From assembly GCA_022432975.1 (NCBI GenBank), contig CM039511.1:23090557-23154556 (forward strand): a DNA stretch of 64,000 bases, in the 5' to 3' direction. The position numbers and the translations under genes were made by a program. The notes beneath the pieces are model-generated. The model worked only from the letters and a program-made list of their open reading frames with translations. It did not search any database and was not told where the DNA came from. Source of the DNA: Begonia masoniana (Eukaryota > Streptophyta > Magnoliopsida > Cucurbitales > Begoniaceae). Numbering within the stretch: the first letter of the stretch is position 1; every line of letters begins with the position of its first letter. Positions 32,492-44,600 of the stretch are shown here, in pieces.

Positions 32492-34861
32492 TTATATTCC
32501 TTGTGCATCATCTTTCTTCTCTCCTGAAATCCTCATTTGTAGCGCGGTCACTTTATACTTGCCCATCGCGAACTCGATCGTCATTTGTTTGGTTACCTTG
32601 ACATCATCCCTGTCGTATAACCATCTCAGCTTGTATGGATGGGGATGCACACTTGTCTCCAGTCCTAACTTGGTAACTATTTCTTTTGAGGCAACATTAG
32701 CATAACTTCCTCCGTCAATGATCACGAAACATAACTTGTCATTGACTAGGCAACGACTGTGGATATGTTCTCCCGTTGACAATCTTTTCCTGTGTTCTTG
32801 GTTATGAGGACTCGTCACCGGACCATCCGTAGAGGTCCCTCCAGGGCGTGAAAAACTTCATCCTCTAATTCACTCTCCTCTACGACTTCCTCCTCTTCTT
32901 CATCCTCGTCCTCACTAACTAGTTCACTAGTGGATTCCTTCAATACAATGGTACGCCTGTTTGGGCATTGACCTATAAAATGGCCGGTTCCTTGACACTT
33001 TTAGTACTTCAGACTACTTGTCTTAACCTTATCGGCATCTCCTTCAGTAGTTTTGCAATTGCATCCTTAGGAGGTCAGTTCCGGGTGTAAGGCTTCTTCT
33101 AGTCAGCCTTGGTAGTGGGTTTGTTGGTTTCTGGTGGTTTAGGGGTATACTTGGGAATGTGGTTGGTCTTAAAGGTAAGGTTGACTTTCTTCTTTCTCTT
33201 GAGCTGTCGCTCAACTTTTATAGCCAATTTGGACAACCATATCCAAGGATTCTAGTGGATGTAAACTCCACAGTATCTGCAACGTCTTGGTTCAAACCAA
33301 TGATAAACCTAGCTATGACTTGCTCCTCTAGCTCTTCTATTTCTCCATGAATTCTGAGTGTCTCAAATTCAGTGAGATACTCTTCGACTGATTGACTTCC
33401 TTGTTTGAGGCTATGTATTTGTAGGATCAACTCCTGTTTGAAGTGGCTAGGTACCAACCTCTTTGTCATGATAGACTTCATCATCCTCTAAGTGGTGATT
33501 GGTTCATATCCAATCCGGACCCTTTGAGACTTTAGGTTAGCCCACTAGAGGGAAGCATAACCTGTAAGCTCTACGGAAACCAGTCGTAGTCATAACAATT
33601 GAATACCCTCTCGACCTTCTGTATCCAATCTAAGAATGTAACCCCATCACACATTCCATTGAATGGGGGAACATGTAATTTGACACTCCGAAGGTTCTCA
33701 TGATCTCTCTGTTGGTCGTGCCTGAATTCCTCTGTAACGACCCCTTTTTCCAGTAAGATATTGTCTGCTCTGGGGATTGGGCCGTAGCCTAATATCCTCC
33801 CCTCACGGCTTTGTTTGGCAAGGACTTCCCAGTCAGTCACCCAACATGGTACTACTCTTACCTAAACACTTTTAACTTATGAGTTCTTATGAGATCCATT
33901 GCCAATTGTGCTCCAAAATGCATCTTACTATCTTGGGAGGGTCTCTTTACATATGTTTCATTTCCACATACTTTCTCAAGCGATGTGGGATTGTGACGAC
34001 CTCCTTTTTATGACCCGTCACCTTTCGATTCTCCCGCGTAGACGTATTGCCATCCGGGTTCAAGTTCGTGCAGCCATTGTACACATACTTACACATCCGG
34101 GTCATCACAATCACCCCCCCCTCGAGGGCCCAACGTCCTCGTTGACCACATTTCTGGTTGAGTACAAGCTCTAATACCATTTGCAACGACCTTTTCCCAG
34201 TAAGTTATTGTCCACTCTGAGGATTGGGCTGTAGCCCAATATCCTCCCCTCACAGCTTTGTTTGGCGAGGACTTCCCAGTCGGTCACCCAACCTGGTACT
34301 ACTCTTACTGAAGCACTTTTAACTTTGGAGTTCTTATGGGATCCGTTTCTAATTGTGCTCCAAAACGCATCTTCCTATCTTAGGAGGGTCTCTTTACATA
34401 TGTTTCATTTCCACATACTTCCCCAAGCGATGTGGGATTGTGACGACCCCCTTTTTACGACCCGTCACCTTCTAGTTCTCCCGCACGGACGTACCCCCAT
34501 CCGGGTTTCGGTTCGTGCAGCCATCGTATACATACTTACACATCCGGGTCATCACATCCTCATTGTTCCTTCGGTTAGGTGGATGGAAATTTTATTCTTC
34601 GTCCAAAGTCCACTCATCCTCTTCATCGTACTCATAATTGTGGTACCTTCTCCTAGGGTTCTCGGCCTCTTTATCATCATCCAAGGGTTCTTGACTTCTA
34701 TATCTTCTCCCAGGGTTTTCATTCCTCCTCTTAGGTGTGGTCTCTTGTGATGAGTCTTTATGGTTATTATGTTTAAGTCCATTCATGACATGTTCAAGTT
34801 TGAGATTCATGTCATTGAGTTGTTTGCTTAAGATACCAATCACTCCACATAGATTTGTCAT
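32492..34861 (-). pseudogene. gag-protease remnant of element C, split by Cassandra
   Basis: From 34861: a short N-terminal coil (LNDMNLKLEHVMNGL), an acidic and Arg-rich segment, the Cassandra insertion, then LHVPPFNGMCDGVTFLDWIQ and KVERVFNCYDY. The gag core follows (33484-33220: RLVPSHFKQELILQI, VEEYLTEFETL), then a zinc knuckle ending GHFIGQCPNRR (about 32955-32995) and the protease core VIIDGGSYANVAS with YKLRWLYDRDDVKV. The GRPWQFDR segment expected after MGKYK is missing. Multiple frameshifts and stops. Confidence 0.84.
33733..34556 (-). mobile_element. Complete Cassandra-type TRIM element, TSD TCCTC
   Basis: Two LTRs in minus orientation (33733-34109 and 34182-34556) enclose a 72-bp internal domain with a PBS complement GCTCTAATACCA (34168-34179) and a C-rich tract that is the PPT complement (34110-34124). 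Perfect TSD TCCTC (33728-33732, 34557-34561). Each LTR carries the inverted 5S-rRNA-like region (about 33818-33904 and 34265-34350). At 824 bp it is the standard Cassandra form, in contrast to the 14466 array. Confidence 0.93.
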
Positions 34862-36093
34862 TACATACTAGACTCTCCTTCTTGATGGGTATGGGCCTCG
34901 GTTTGGGGAATTTTCTTACCCTTGTAAGGTTCTTGGTTTAAATGTTTTTTTGATCACGGATTATCCCACTCCTTGTCTTTATTTTTAACTAGATCTTAGG
35001 AAGGATTTAATAGGTTATGCGTTCCTAATCCTAGAGTGTTAGAACAAATTACTTCAATTCTCGATTTTAAACATTCAAGTTTTGGTTCTATTTTTTTTTA
35101 ATTAATAACTCAACAAAATATGGTCTTAAACTTACTAATGTGTTCTGTGATTAGTTTATAAGGTCTTAGGATAGTTTTATTGAAAAAGTACCTATGAAAA
35201 AAACAACTAAAAATCCAAACATCACAAGTACAAGTTGGAAAAAAAAGAACAGTTTTGACTAAACTTCAAGCACTTTTAGAAACGTTTAAGAGAAGCTTAC
35301 TAACTTATTTTGAAGAGTAAACTTGCAACAATATTTAGTACTAAATGCAAAGATCAACTACAATGAAATGGTAAAGAACTCTTAACACAACTTGATAGAA
35401 TTTTAGATTTAAACCAGCTATTCTCGGTTTGTTACAAATAGAAATTTGTCCACTTCAATCAACAATACAACAAGCTTAAGGGACGAATTTACACATTAAT
35501 CTCTTATGCTCATGTTCATATAGGTTAGGATGATGCTGTAAAAAAAAATTAACCAACATAACGTAAACACAGCAGCAATATAATCGGTTTTAGGACATGC
35601 TCCTCAGTTATTACAAAAAACAGATTAGTACCACTTTTTTGTAACCAAAACATTAAGGAATAAACAAGTTACATGGTATTAATCTTTCATGCTTAAAGTC
35701 TAGGTTAAAGGGAAATACTTACTGTGAAAATAACTAAGAGCACAATGCAATAAACAGCAACAAAAATAGATTCGGATTTGAGAAACAACATCCTCAGTTA
35801 TTAACAAAAAACAGATTAGTACCACTTTTTGTAACCAAACATTAAGGAATAAACAAGTTACATGGTATAATCTTTCATGCTTAAAGTCTAGGTTAAAGGG
35901 AAATACTTACTGTGAAAATAACTAAGAGCACAATGCAATAAACAGCAACAAAAATAGATTCGGATTTGAGAAACAACAAACTATTTTTTAAAAACCAGCA
36001 ATCTTAACAAAAACAAAAACCAAATGCAGCTATGTAAATGCGAATGAAAATGCAAACCAATATGATAGCTAGAACTCAGGGGAAGCCACCATG
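34862..36093 (-). other. 5' leader of element C, with a 190-bp tandem duplication
   Basis: AT-rich untranslated region. The unit starting CCTCAGTTATTACAAAAAAC at 35602 is repeated from 35792 with few changes (period 190) and ends near 35980. No coding sequence seen. Confidence 0.75.
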
Positions 36094-36105
36094 GCTCTTA
36101 TACCA
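36094..36105 (-). other. Primer-binding site of element C
   Basis: GCTCTTATACCA on the plus strand: one mismatch to the initiator-Met PBS complement, two bases from the LTR start at 36108. Confidence 0.85.
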
Positions 36106-36107
36106 CT

Positions 36108-37195
36108 TGACACATCAATGACCTGCAAAATCCGTGTTCCAACCTACCAAAAAAAATTAGTACTCTCGGTGCTCGACCAAGCCGAGGTTACCTTAAAATA
36201 GGCCAAAAGTTCTATAGGCAAATGAAATCCAAATCACTTGAAATTTTAGTGCAGCTTATCTTACGAGTGAAATGAAACACTTTACAGTTTCAAATCAAAG
36301 CAATTTGTGAAAGTGAAGTTATGCAAGGAAACCTGAGGTTGGCCGATGAGCAATATTTTGAGGTTGTTGGCTTATTTTTCTTCTAAGGAAAGAAAAGACA
36401 ACCTTTGGGAAACGGTTGGCCACCTTCTTCTGGTTTCCAACTCTTGAAAGAGTGGAAAGAATGATGGAAAATAAGAACCTTCAAGCAATCTTGAGCTTAG
36501 AGGTAATGGAGGCGTAACTCCTATCGGGTGAAGCACACTGAGGCTTACCTTTCGGCTTTCAAACCTTCTCGGTTTTCCTTAAGCAAACAACAACTATTTC
36601 TTTCATTAACAGCCCCTTACAAACACCAATAACCATGCTTATATAGACCTAAGGATGGCTAGAGGGTTTAGTTGAAAAAGAGGCTACAAAAGAGCCGTTA
36701 GAGGCTTCGGCCAAACACTTGGACAAGTTAGCTTCAAACTTCACTTGGATGTCCAAGATGAATGTGTGCAGTTTGATCCAATGGCTAAGGGCTGCCATGT
36801 CATTGATCCAAGGCATTCTTTAAGAAGGGAATTTCCAATATAGCATCTTCATTTGGTAGCAAGGTGATCGGCCAAAAGGGGTAATGGTCCCCACTCTATT
36901 TTGACGCTTAAGTGGACAGTTCTTCTTTGGCCGCGCTTTCCTTGCATGCAAGCCATCCAAATGTGTATTGAAAAAACTCCAAACCATCATCTAACCTAGC
37001 ATACATCTAATCCTAATGATGCACGCAGTTAATAAAATTACATAAAGACCAATGTTTGCTAACAAAATACAATTATGGCTAATGTTTGCCAAAAACATAA
37101 AAACTAAAGTGCTTGGTTACAATATGATTTTAGGGAAAACAAATTCTCTTTTCTTGATCTTCCAATCTCGATTCCCAAGTGAGCACATGTAAGGT
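36108..37195 (-). mobile_element. 5' LTR of element C, truncated
   Basis: Starts TGACACATCAATGACC next to the PBS. The far end would be expected to reach a TGACGTG-type terminus as in D, but the sequence changes to Tekay-like LTR near 37196-37200. Contains AAACAAATTCTC and CCCAAGTGAGCAC landmarks shared with the LTRs of B and E. Confidence 0.7.
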
Positions 37196-37199
37196 TGTC

Positions 37200-38519
37200 T
37201 TTATGAAATTCCATCCAGTCCAAATCAAAACACTATTTTTTTTCCAAATCGTTTTCAAACATAAAAACACGCCCTTAAACCTTACTTCAAAATACCGCGC
37301 ACTCCCTGGGTTAAATCGCCCTAACAAACGGCTGGATAATCACACGAGAGCACTCCTCCAACCGCCCTAGTCTTGGACATGCTTGAGGATCTCACCTGCT
37401 AAATCTTCGTCCCCTACATAACAGAACTCAACTATTAGCCTAATACTAAGCAAGTAATACAATAAAAATGTCTCACAACCTAGAATATGCAATTTCTACT
37501 ATCTCATCTCATTTTCGTTCTCGTTTTTGTTTTCGTCCTCGTTCTCGTTCACGTTCACGTTCTCATTTCCACTTCATTTAACTTACTCTTTCTTTCAATT
37601 CGTTAACAGGAATAGACACACGCACAGACTACTTTAACGAGACGGCCAGATTCCTCAGAGAATGAGGTAGGAGGCACGCATCGCGGACTACTCTCACAGG
37701 ATGGCCATACCTAATCGCCAACTCTGCCAATCTCTTAATTACGTATCTTTTATCGTTTCCTCTTCACTTACATATTGTTAGAAGGAATAGACACACGTCG
37801 CGGACTACTCTCACAAGACGACCACATTCCTCATAGAAAGTGGTAGGAGGCACACGTCGCAGACTACTTTCATGGGACGGCCATACCTAATCCCCAACTC
37901 CACCCATCTCTTAATTACGTATCATTTATCGTTTCATTCATCATCATTCATATCTTACCATGTCAGTTCGTAAAACCATGGAATTTCATTTTTATCTAAC
38001 TATCGTACTTTCCAAAATCATGATGCATGCCAAAATAAACACACCATACATGCACAATAAGCATAAATGCCACCTTAACGACTGTGATGTAGGTCCAAAG
38101 GCAAAAACAATACATACACTATTCACCTAGCGTCATTAGTAAATCTTGTAACCGTACGCTAAGTCGGGGAAATATAAAAACCTAAAATCATAAAACATTT
38201 CATCAATTCAACCTCCTTTACAACCATTTCATAAAATTCCTAAGAGAAAGTTAACAATTTACCCAAACTTAGCTAAACCCAAAATTCCACTATTTTTGGA
38301 CCAAACTTCACAATTGCGTATCTAATCCGATACTTTTCCGTTTTGGATGATTCAAGGTGCTACAGACTCCTTAGGATGTCTACTTTCTAATGGTGGAGAT
38401 CGTTTTTGAAAGTAACATAAATGGCTTGGTCGAATCTAGCAAAAACCCAAATGCCCTGCACATGCTCTACAAATTCTAGATTTTCACCACAAATCACTAA
38501 CACTTCATTTCTCTCTACC
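37200..38519 (-). mobile_element. Tekay-like LTR T2, part 1 (interrupted by element D)
   Basis: Landmark TATTAGCCTAATACTAAGCAAGTAA (about 37433-37457) matches, inverted, the GCATTAGGCTAATAG block of element F's LTRs. Two roughly 183-bp tandem units around GGAATAGACACACG (about 37610-37790 and 37791-37975) are visible. It continues at 57390-57727 on the other side of D. The U5 end is missing at 37200. Confidence 0.75.
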
Positions 38520-39937
38520 TGACACGGTGGTCCATAGAAAAGGGACCGTCTGATACCCACAAAATACTCAAGTGCTCGGGTGTTAGGTGATTAAGTGAAA
38601 ACTAAATATAATAGAGGAAAAATGGTGATGTAAATGTAGCAAGCAAATGGAAGTGATGGTGTGTGATGGTGGCCGATTAACATATGCATTAGGAGGGCAT
38701 GAAACAAATAAGAAAAACAAGAAAAAAGATGAACAGAAGATTGAACATGGCTGAGAAGAAGAGTGACTAAAAGATGAAGAAAAAAGCAATAAAGTAAAGT
38801 GCAGTGTGTGAATGGTGAGGCCGAATTTAAAGGGTGAAAAGTGTGAGAAAATGTGATGACAATGAAGAACATGGAAATACCTTTGGCAGTTCCGAGGAGC
38901 TATCTTATGTTTGAGCTCTCGGGAGCATGTTTTATCGGAGGAAAACGATCACCGTAGGCCTAGGTTTTCGTCCTCAACTCCAACTCCCAATGGAAAAGGC
39001 GAGAGAAACGATAAGAGTTAACCTAGCAACCCGAAGTCTAGGCTAACAATGGAGGGCTACTCCACTCGATTCACGAATCGAGGAAACCCGAAGGCAAACC
39101 ACACAAAGTGTAGAGAAATAGAGTTATTTTATAAATTGGGCAAAAGTGTTTTACAAACACCAATACTATGCTTAAATAGACAACCTAGGTAGATTAGGGT
39201 TTGGCAAGAATGAATTTGATCCTTTGGATCAAGGAAATCAATCGATGGCCTAGGGTGAGCAATCTGTGTGCGCAGATCAACGGCGGAGGTGCATCTGGCA
39301 CGCGCCTAATCGATGATCCAAGAGCTGCCCGCGCGCGCCCGGATTGGTCCCGCTACTGCCTACTCCAACTGCCGTTGATGCGCGCTGCCTGCACCAGATG
39401 GCACTGATGCGTGCACCAGCACGCGCTAATCCGACGATTCTGGTGAGGCCCGGGCCATCCTTTATCAAGGGTTGAGCTTTTGCCATGTCATTGATCCAAG
39501 TTGCCACTAGCTCTTGTACCTGCAAAATCATACCTTGAAATGTGGGCTCTTCTTTGGGTTGAGGCTTTCCTTGGGCTCAATTTGTTGAGGGGCTTTTCCT
39601 TGGTTGAATAATTTGTTGAATATTTCTTCAACCCATAATCCACCAACATTCATCTAACCCTAACCACCAATCTAATGCATGATGCAAATATATAATAATC
39701 CATACAAAAAGACTAATGTATGTCAAATAAGTTCAAACCAAAAATTACATAAATTCTTGGGGCGGGAAGACAAATTCCCATGGGCCTAGTTGTAGCTTCC
39801 TCCAAGTGCTCCAAGTTGAATTTCCATCACGTTCATCCACTACCTGCCAATAAAGAAAATAATTTTCATTAGTAAAAATGACAAACAATTCATGGGCCTT
39901 GGGTCGTGATTTAGCTTTGGGCCTCGATGGCACGTCA
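38520..39937 (-). repeat. 3' LTR of element D
   Basis: 1418 bp, TGACACGGTGG...GCACGTCA on the plus strand. Paired with 52725-53352 plus 56600-57389. Confidence 0.93.
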
Positions 39938-42198
39938 TCCCCTCCGGGTGGCTAAGGATTTGACCTCAAATCCATTAGTTCAGCCACCTCTTTAAGAGTC
40001 CCAAAATCAAGATAAGGAATCAACACTTGAGCACTAAAGGAAGAGTTTAGAGGTGTCACTAGGAGTCGGGTGCTCTTAATAATATTTTCTTTGGCAAGGG
40101 TGGTAAAATTGAATTCGATAGCTACTTTTGAGGGCGATTGCTCGGTAATGGAATGAAATTTTCCAAAGTAGTTGAATCCGTCATGTAGTGAGGTGGAAAT
40201 GCTATAATCCTCCGACCAAAGAAATAATCCATTTTTCCTTATGACCATGAATGCAAGTTTACCATCTAGTCGAATCTCGTCCCTTGTTCGATGGTAAAAT
40301 TTGTAATAATTACACAGTGGGGTCAATCGTTTTGGTAATTCTCCCAATTGCAAGATAGAGCGTTTGTTGTGCACCAAGGGAGTAAAATTTCTATTTATTT
40401 GAATAGCTCTAAGAATGGATGTAGGAAGGTAATAGGTAGGCTCTAGGCCCTAAACTAACTTATTCCTAATGGGTGTGAGTGGTAAGGAAATTTCCGCAAG
40501 ATTTGAAAAGGGAAGAAATGGAGCAATAATCATACTACCTAGCCCAAAAATACTTTCTTCACTTATATCCCATTTTTCTTGATGTTTTAATGATGCGTCT
40601 TCCAACAGATACAGCATCTCTTCGTCATATAAAAGATTGGAATACCACTTGACGTGAGAGGGCTCTTGTTCTTCAATCAACCCGCGTTTTGATAACAAAA
40701 GATTTTTCTTTATTTTTCCTTCTCAATGGGTGGCCTCATCACGAGCCCCTTGTTCGGGTGTCATCGGTAGCAAATTGATTTTTCTTCCTCCAAAATTAAA
40801 GGTGTAACGGTTGAGGAATCCGTCGTAATGAACTCTACGGTCGAAGTGCCATGGTCGTCCAAGTAGAACATGGCTAGCAGTCATCGGGACAACGTCGCAA
40901 ACAACCGAATCTTTATACTTTCCTCTAGTGAATTCTATGGTCACTTGCTTAATTATCACATGGTCCTTACTATCGTCCAACCACTTAAGTTTGTAGGGTG
41001 TAGGGTGTATAATGATGTCTAATCCTAATTTATCGACTATGTCTTGGGAGGCCACATTTATGCAACTTCCTCCATCAATTATCATCGAACAAACTTTATC
41101 TTTGACCGAGCAACGACTATGGAAAAGATTTTCACGTTGACAGTCCTTGTCCATGTTCTTAGACATTAAAGCTCATCTTATAACAAGTAGTAGCGGTCCT
41201 TCTTGAGCTGGGCATTCATCGGCTTCTTCTTCACTTTCTTTTACTACTTTTTCTTTGATTTTATCATATTGCCCTTCGTCTTCTTCACTTTCCCATTCAC
41301 CCGTGGATTCTTTAATGACCATCACACGACGGTTAGTGCATTCATTAGCGTAATGTCCTTTTCCTAGGCACTTAAAGCATTGGACATCGCGTGCACTTGA
41401 TCCTTTCAGTTGATTTTCTTAGGTTTTGTTCGTGGGTGAGGGATTATGAGTGGTGTTAGATTCTCTCGGGGGCCAATTACGATTAAATGGCCTCTTGTCA
41501 TCATTCCTCGGAGTGGTTTTGTCGGCATTGAAATTTCTTGGTGGAAATTTGTTTGGCAAGTTGGTCTTGCGCTTCCTCTTTAATTGCCTCTCCACCGTGA
41601 GGGTTAATTGTATGACTAAGTCCATCGTTTCTAATTGTTGCATTTCTACCGCGTCACCTATATCGCGGTTCAAACCTCGTCTAAACCAAGCGATGAGTTG
41701 TTCTTCAGGCTCATCAATAGCACACCGCATATTGAGAGTCTCGAATTTAGTGAGGTACTCATCGACCATGAGATTGTTTTGCTTGAGGTTGTGAAGTTGA
41801 TGAAAGAGTTCGTGTTTGTAGTGACGTAGGACGAACCTATAGTGCATTAATTATTTCATGGAAGTCCAAGTGGAGACTGGGTAACGTAATGTTCTCATCC
41901 TTTGGGCTTTGAGGTTGGACCACCATAATGCGGCGTGGCTCGTAAGTTCAAGAGAGGCGAGATGAATTTTAACTCATTCGGAATAGTAATGGCACTCAAA
42001 GACTCTCTCAACCTTATCAACCTAATCTAAATATGTGTGTCCGTCACATGTTCCATTGAAAGGAGGAATTGACATTTTAACATTACGGAGGTCGTCGTTG
42101 ATCCTACGACGATTTGGGCGATACTCTTCATCGACTCCAGCCCAATCCTCATCATCCTCATCATAATAACGTAGTCTCCTTCTTTGGGGCTCAGCCCA

Positions 42199-44445
42199 TG
42201 TAGCACCCGGTTCTATCGAACCAACTCTTTTATTATTAATGGTATACACCTGATTAATCAATAATTTAAGTAGGGTTAGACAAGGGCACTAGAGTAAATT
42301 TACAATTTTCAAAAGTGGATAACGTATTTAAGGAAAGAGGGTTGGGTTTAATGCACTATAGCCGCCACCAATTTCATACTTTTCCTCTTCGGGTTTTCAG
42401 CTCAAGCAGCCGAGCTCCCTAGGCAATTTTCCTCGCCCGATTCTCCTTCAACTTAGGTAAGTTTTCCTCATTTCTCTTAAGATATAGTGGTTAGTTACCT
42501 GAGGGAGTACAATGTGAGGATTTTTAAGGTGCTGAGATTGAGCGTAGATTCTGGTTCTTAGAGATAAAAGGGATTACACGGGTAGCAGAGTTTCAAATCG
42601 GTTTCCTCAATCTTATTATTGATTTTTGGTAATGTCTAGTGAGAGTTGGATTAATGTATTGCCATAAACTTAGGTAAGCGAGCTTTTGGAGTAGTTGAAA
42701 CAGAGCATCACCAGGAGAGCCAGGTAAGTAAAGTTTGCTTGTGCCTTCGGGCCTACATCACAAAACGCTAGGGTTTGTTTGCTAGAATGTGTTGGTATGT
42801 CATGCATCATGTTTTAAAAATAAACGAAAATGAATTTGAACGCATGTCAGCATGGTGAGGATTGAACATATTGAAATAGTAATGTGAATCGGTTTTACTG
42901 TTAAGGGAACTAATCCGCCCCTTAATGAGACAGTGGATATTATACTTTGGGAGAATTGATCCAACTTCCAATTTCACAAGGGGATCTGAACATGTGAATC
43001 AGATTTACTGTTAAGGGAACTAATCCACCCCTTAATGAGACACTGAATATTTATACTTTGGGAGGGTTGATCCGACTCCCAACTTCACAGGGGGATCTGA
43101 ACAGAAACGAAGCATGAACAACTGAGTTGAGAAAGTAGAAATTGCATGTTTAGGAATTTATATTTCAGTGTTTCATTTCATTACTGCTTTACTTACTTAG
43201 CATTAGGCTAATAGATGAGTTTTGTGATGTAGGTGAAGAAGTGATAGCAGGTGTGTTTACTGAGTCTGCTGAGGATAAGATTGGTTTTGGAGTGCATCTT
43301 TGCAACAATCTGGCAGCTGATGGGGCGGTTTAACTGATGTCAGTTGGTGTGAAGGTTCAGTTGACAACGTTTCAATTTTAGTGTGTTGAGTTTTCATGAC
43401 AGTAGTGGTTTTCAATATTTTGAATATGTTGCTTTTCTTGAGCTTGCTGATAATAGTATTTGGTTAGGCGTAAATGCGATTTTACTGAATTCGAGTAATG
43501 TAAGGATTTTGAACTGTTCTAATGGTTTTAGTGAAGTAAACTCGTCCTTCTCGCAGCTAGAGATGTTTTTGTATGGAATTTGAGTAGTTAAGATATTGTT
43601 CTAATTTCTGTTGAGCTTTCTGGAGTTACTTAGGGTCAGGGGTTTTTGAATGTCTTGAGTGAGTTTGCAAGTTCAACCATCGGCGAATGGGTTCGCTGGT
43701 GGATGTTGGGTGTTTATTCGCTGATAGACATTGGCGGATCAAATCATCCGGCTGACGTCACCGGATGATGTCGAGTATTCTACTCACCGGTGAATGTCGT
43801 GTAAAAGCCCGACGGATGATGTAGAGAGTCTCTTGTCGTTTAGTGACCGGTGGATGTCGTGTGTTAATCCACCGAAAGATGTAGGAAGTGTTTTGTCGTT
43901 TAGTGACCGGTGGATGTTGTGTGTTAATCCACTGGAAGATGTAGGAAGTGTTTTGTCGTTTAGTGACCGGTGGATGTCGTGTGATAATCCACCGGAAGAT
44001 GTAAGAAGCGTTTTGTCGTCTAGTCATCGGTGGATGCAGTATAACGTCGATCATCCGACTGACGTCACCGGTAGGTGTAGAGAATATTTTGTTGTTTTGT
44101 CACCGGATGATGTCTTCTATTTTCTGCTTCAGCCCCTTTTTGTTGACTTTGTTCAGCGGGCGATGCGTTTGACTTTTAAGACTCATGGAGTATTTTGCAA
44201 TTTAAATTTTTATTCTTTTTGCTGATTATTCCTCAACATTTCAACTGATTAATCAAGCATCGTACAATAGCATTGTTTAATTTTTTTTACTTAAACGATT
44301 TTCGCTGTAAGTTCTTGAATGTTTGAAGTTTTAGAAAACATCAAATTTTGACTTTTGAGTAGACATTTAAGTTTGGTTCAAAAATTTTTCGAGTTTCGTG
44401 CAAGATTGTGTAACAAACCGGGTTTAGAAAACTCGGGTCGTTATA
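42199..44445 (+). repeat. 5' LTR of element F
   Basis: TGTAGCACCCGG...GGTCGTTATA; the last bases are TA rather than CA (3' LTR ends GTTACA). Contains a 60-bp tandem repeat at about 43800-44040 that keeps a 143-codon frame open on the plus strand. Confidence 0.95.
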
Positions 44446-44448
44446 GTA

Positions 44449-44460
44449 TGGTATTAGAGA
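44449..44460 (+). other. Primer-binding site of element F
   Basis: TGGTATTAGAGA, two mismatches from the initiator tRNA-Met PBS TGGTATCAGAGC, three bases after the LTR end. Confidence 0.85.
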
Positions 44461-44600
44461 CATTCAGTTAAACAGTTCAAAAGATTACTCATCAGTGCCA
44501 ATCATTGCATGGAAGTACTTCAACAACTATAAGTGTTTATGTTAACCTTAGTTAATAGATATTTAAGAGTGTAATTAACCCTGTACAGGAATTTAGTACA

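Larger units (their letters stand above)
32484..36105 (-). mobile_element. Ty3/gypsy element C (CRM-like), truncated after protease
   Basis: PBS at 36094-36105, leader to 34862, gag (34861-33200) and protease (32818-32492). No RT, RNase H, integrase or 3' LTR follows: the sequence passes into the BAHD locus. Gag is split by a complete Cassandra element (33733-34556). Its 5' LTR begins at 36108. The protein resembles that of B and D. Confidence 0.87.

Noticed and set aside
40080..40722. Captured host gene in element D
   Set aside because: The unknown residues lie in the same frame as protease and contain faint RT and integrase traces, so a deletion derivative is at least as likely; not claimed as host capture.
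43794..44225. 143-codon frame in the F LTR as a gene
   Set aside because: Generated by a 60-bp tandem repeat within an LTR; kept only as an observation.
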